Of a stretch of 6,346 nucleotides of DNA, positions 6,247-6,346 are shown one piece after another. This DNA comes from Flavobacteriales bacterium. Its GTDB lineage: Bacteria; Bacteroidota; Bacteroidia; NORP154. Where the stretch lies: the NCBI GenBank assembly GCA_012965625.1, contig DTSC01000474.1, positions 1 to 6,346 on the forward strand. Direction: 5' to 3'. Position numbers and translations under genes: made by a program. Below the pieces are notes generated by a model. It was not told where the DNA came from. It saw nothing but the letters and a program-made list of their open reading frames with translations, and ran no database searches. Within the stretch, counting starts at the first letter, position 1. Each line of letters begins with the position of its first letter.

Positions 6247-6346
6247 ACGCCCTCCAGTAATTAAATAGAAATATGTAAAGCTATTTACCAATCGAATATT
6301 AGATAAGGATGTAGCTGAAATGGTATAGGGCACCCTAAGTAATATC
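6247..6346. other. right-end stretch without a recognised gene
   Basis: I see no convincing coding sequence on either strand. The only structure is a near-palindrome at 6326-6337, TAGGG-CA-CCCTA. A minus-strand promoter for the downstream small gene should lie here, but no good TTTG / TAnnTTTG pair was found. The region continues beyond the window. Confidence 0.4.

Noticed and set aside
6326..6337. TAGGG-CA-CCCTA palindrome as an insertion-sequence end or operator
   Set aside because: A single 12-bp palindrome with no partner, target duplication or transposase nearby gives no support for either.

Overview
The window looks like a chromosomal segment from a member of the Bacteroidota. The strongest sign is a secreted protein that ends in a type A C-terminal sorting domain of the type IX secretion system (T9SS), a machinery specific to that phylum. 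Supporting signs are AT-rich DNA, weak or absent Shine-Dalgarno sequences before most genes, and a TTTG / TAnnTTTG-type promoter between two divergent genes. No RNA gene, CRISPR array, insertion sequence or phage gene was seen.

Layout. On the minus strand, 2875 down to 1, three genes run in one direction with gaps of 35 and 63 bp, probably one operon. They are a TMTC-like multi-pass membrane glycosyltransferase with C-terminal TPRs (905-2875), a class I SAM-dependent methyltransferase (264-869), and the first 66 codons of a membrane protein cut by the window edge (1-200), probably a flippase-like (LPG-synthase-TM / UPF0104-type) protein. A 192-bp divergent intergenic region (2876-3067) holds a good candidate promoter for this operon. 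On the plus strand, a family 2 glycosyltransferase of the polyprenyl-phosphate hexose synthase type (3068-4015) is followed, 91 bp later, by a 556-residue secreted protein (4107-5777). That protein consists of a signal peptide, a right-handed beta-helix, a PKD domain and the T9SS sorting domain. The right end (5778-6346) holds a convergent small minus-strand gene for a 106-residue protein of unknown function, with a possible 33-codon ORF just upstream.

How the genes may work together. The GT2 would use a nucleotide sugar to charge a polyprenyl phosphate on the cytoplasmic face of the inner membrane. The flippase-like protein could help move or handle the lipid-linked sugar. The TMTC-like GT-C enzyme would transfer the sugar on the periplasmic side to a protein or glycan, with the TPRs as a recognition platform. 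The methyltransferase could modify the sugar, lipid or another small molecule. The beta-helix protein, exported through the periplasm to the cell surface, is a possible but unproven client. Family assignments rest on motifs visible in the translations; the pathway is inference from family knowledge and gene order.
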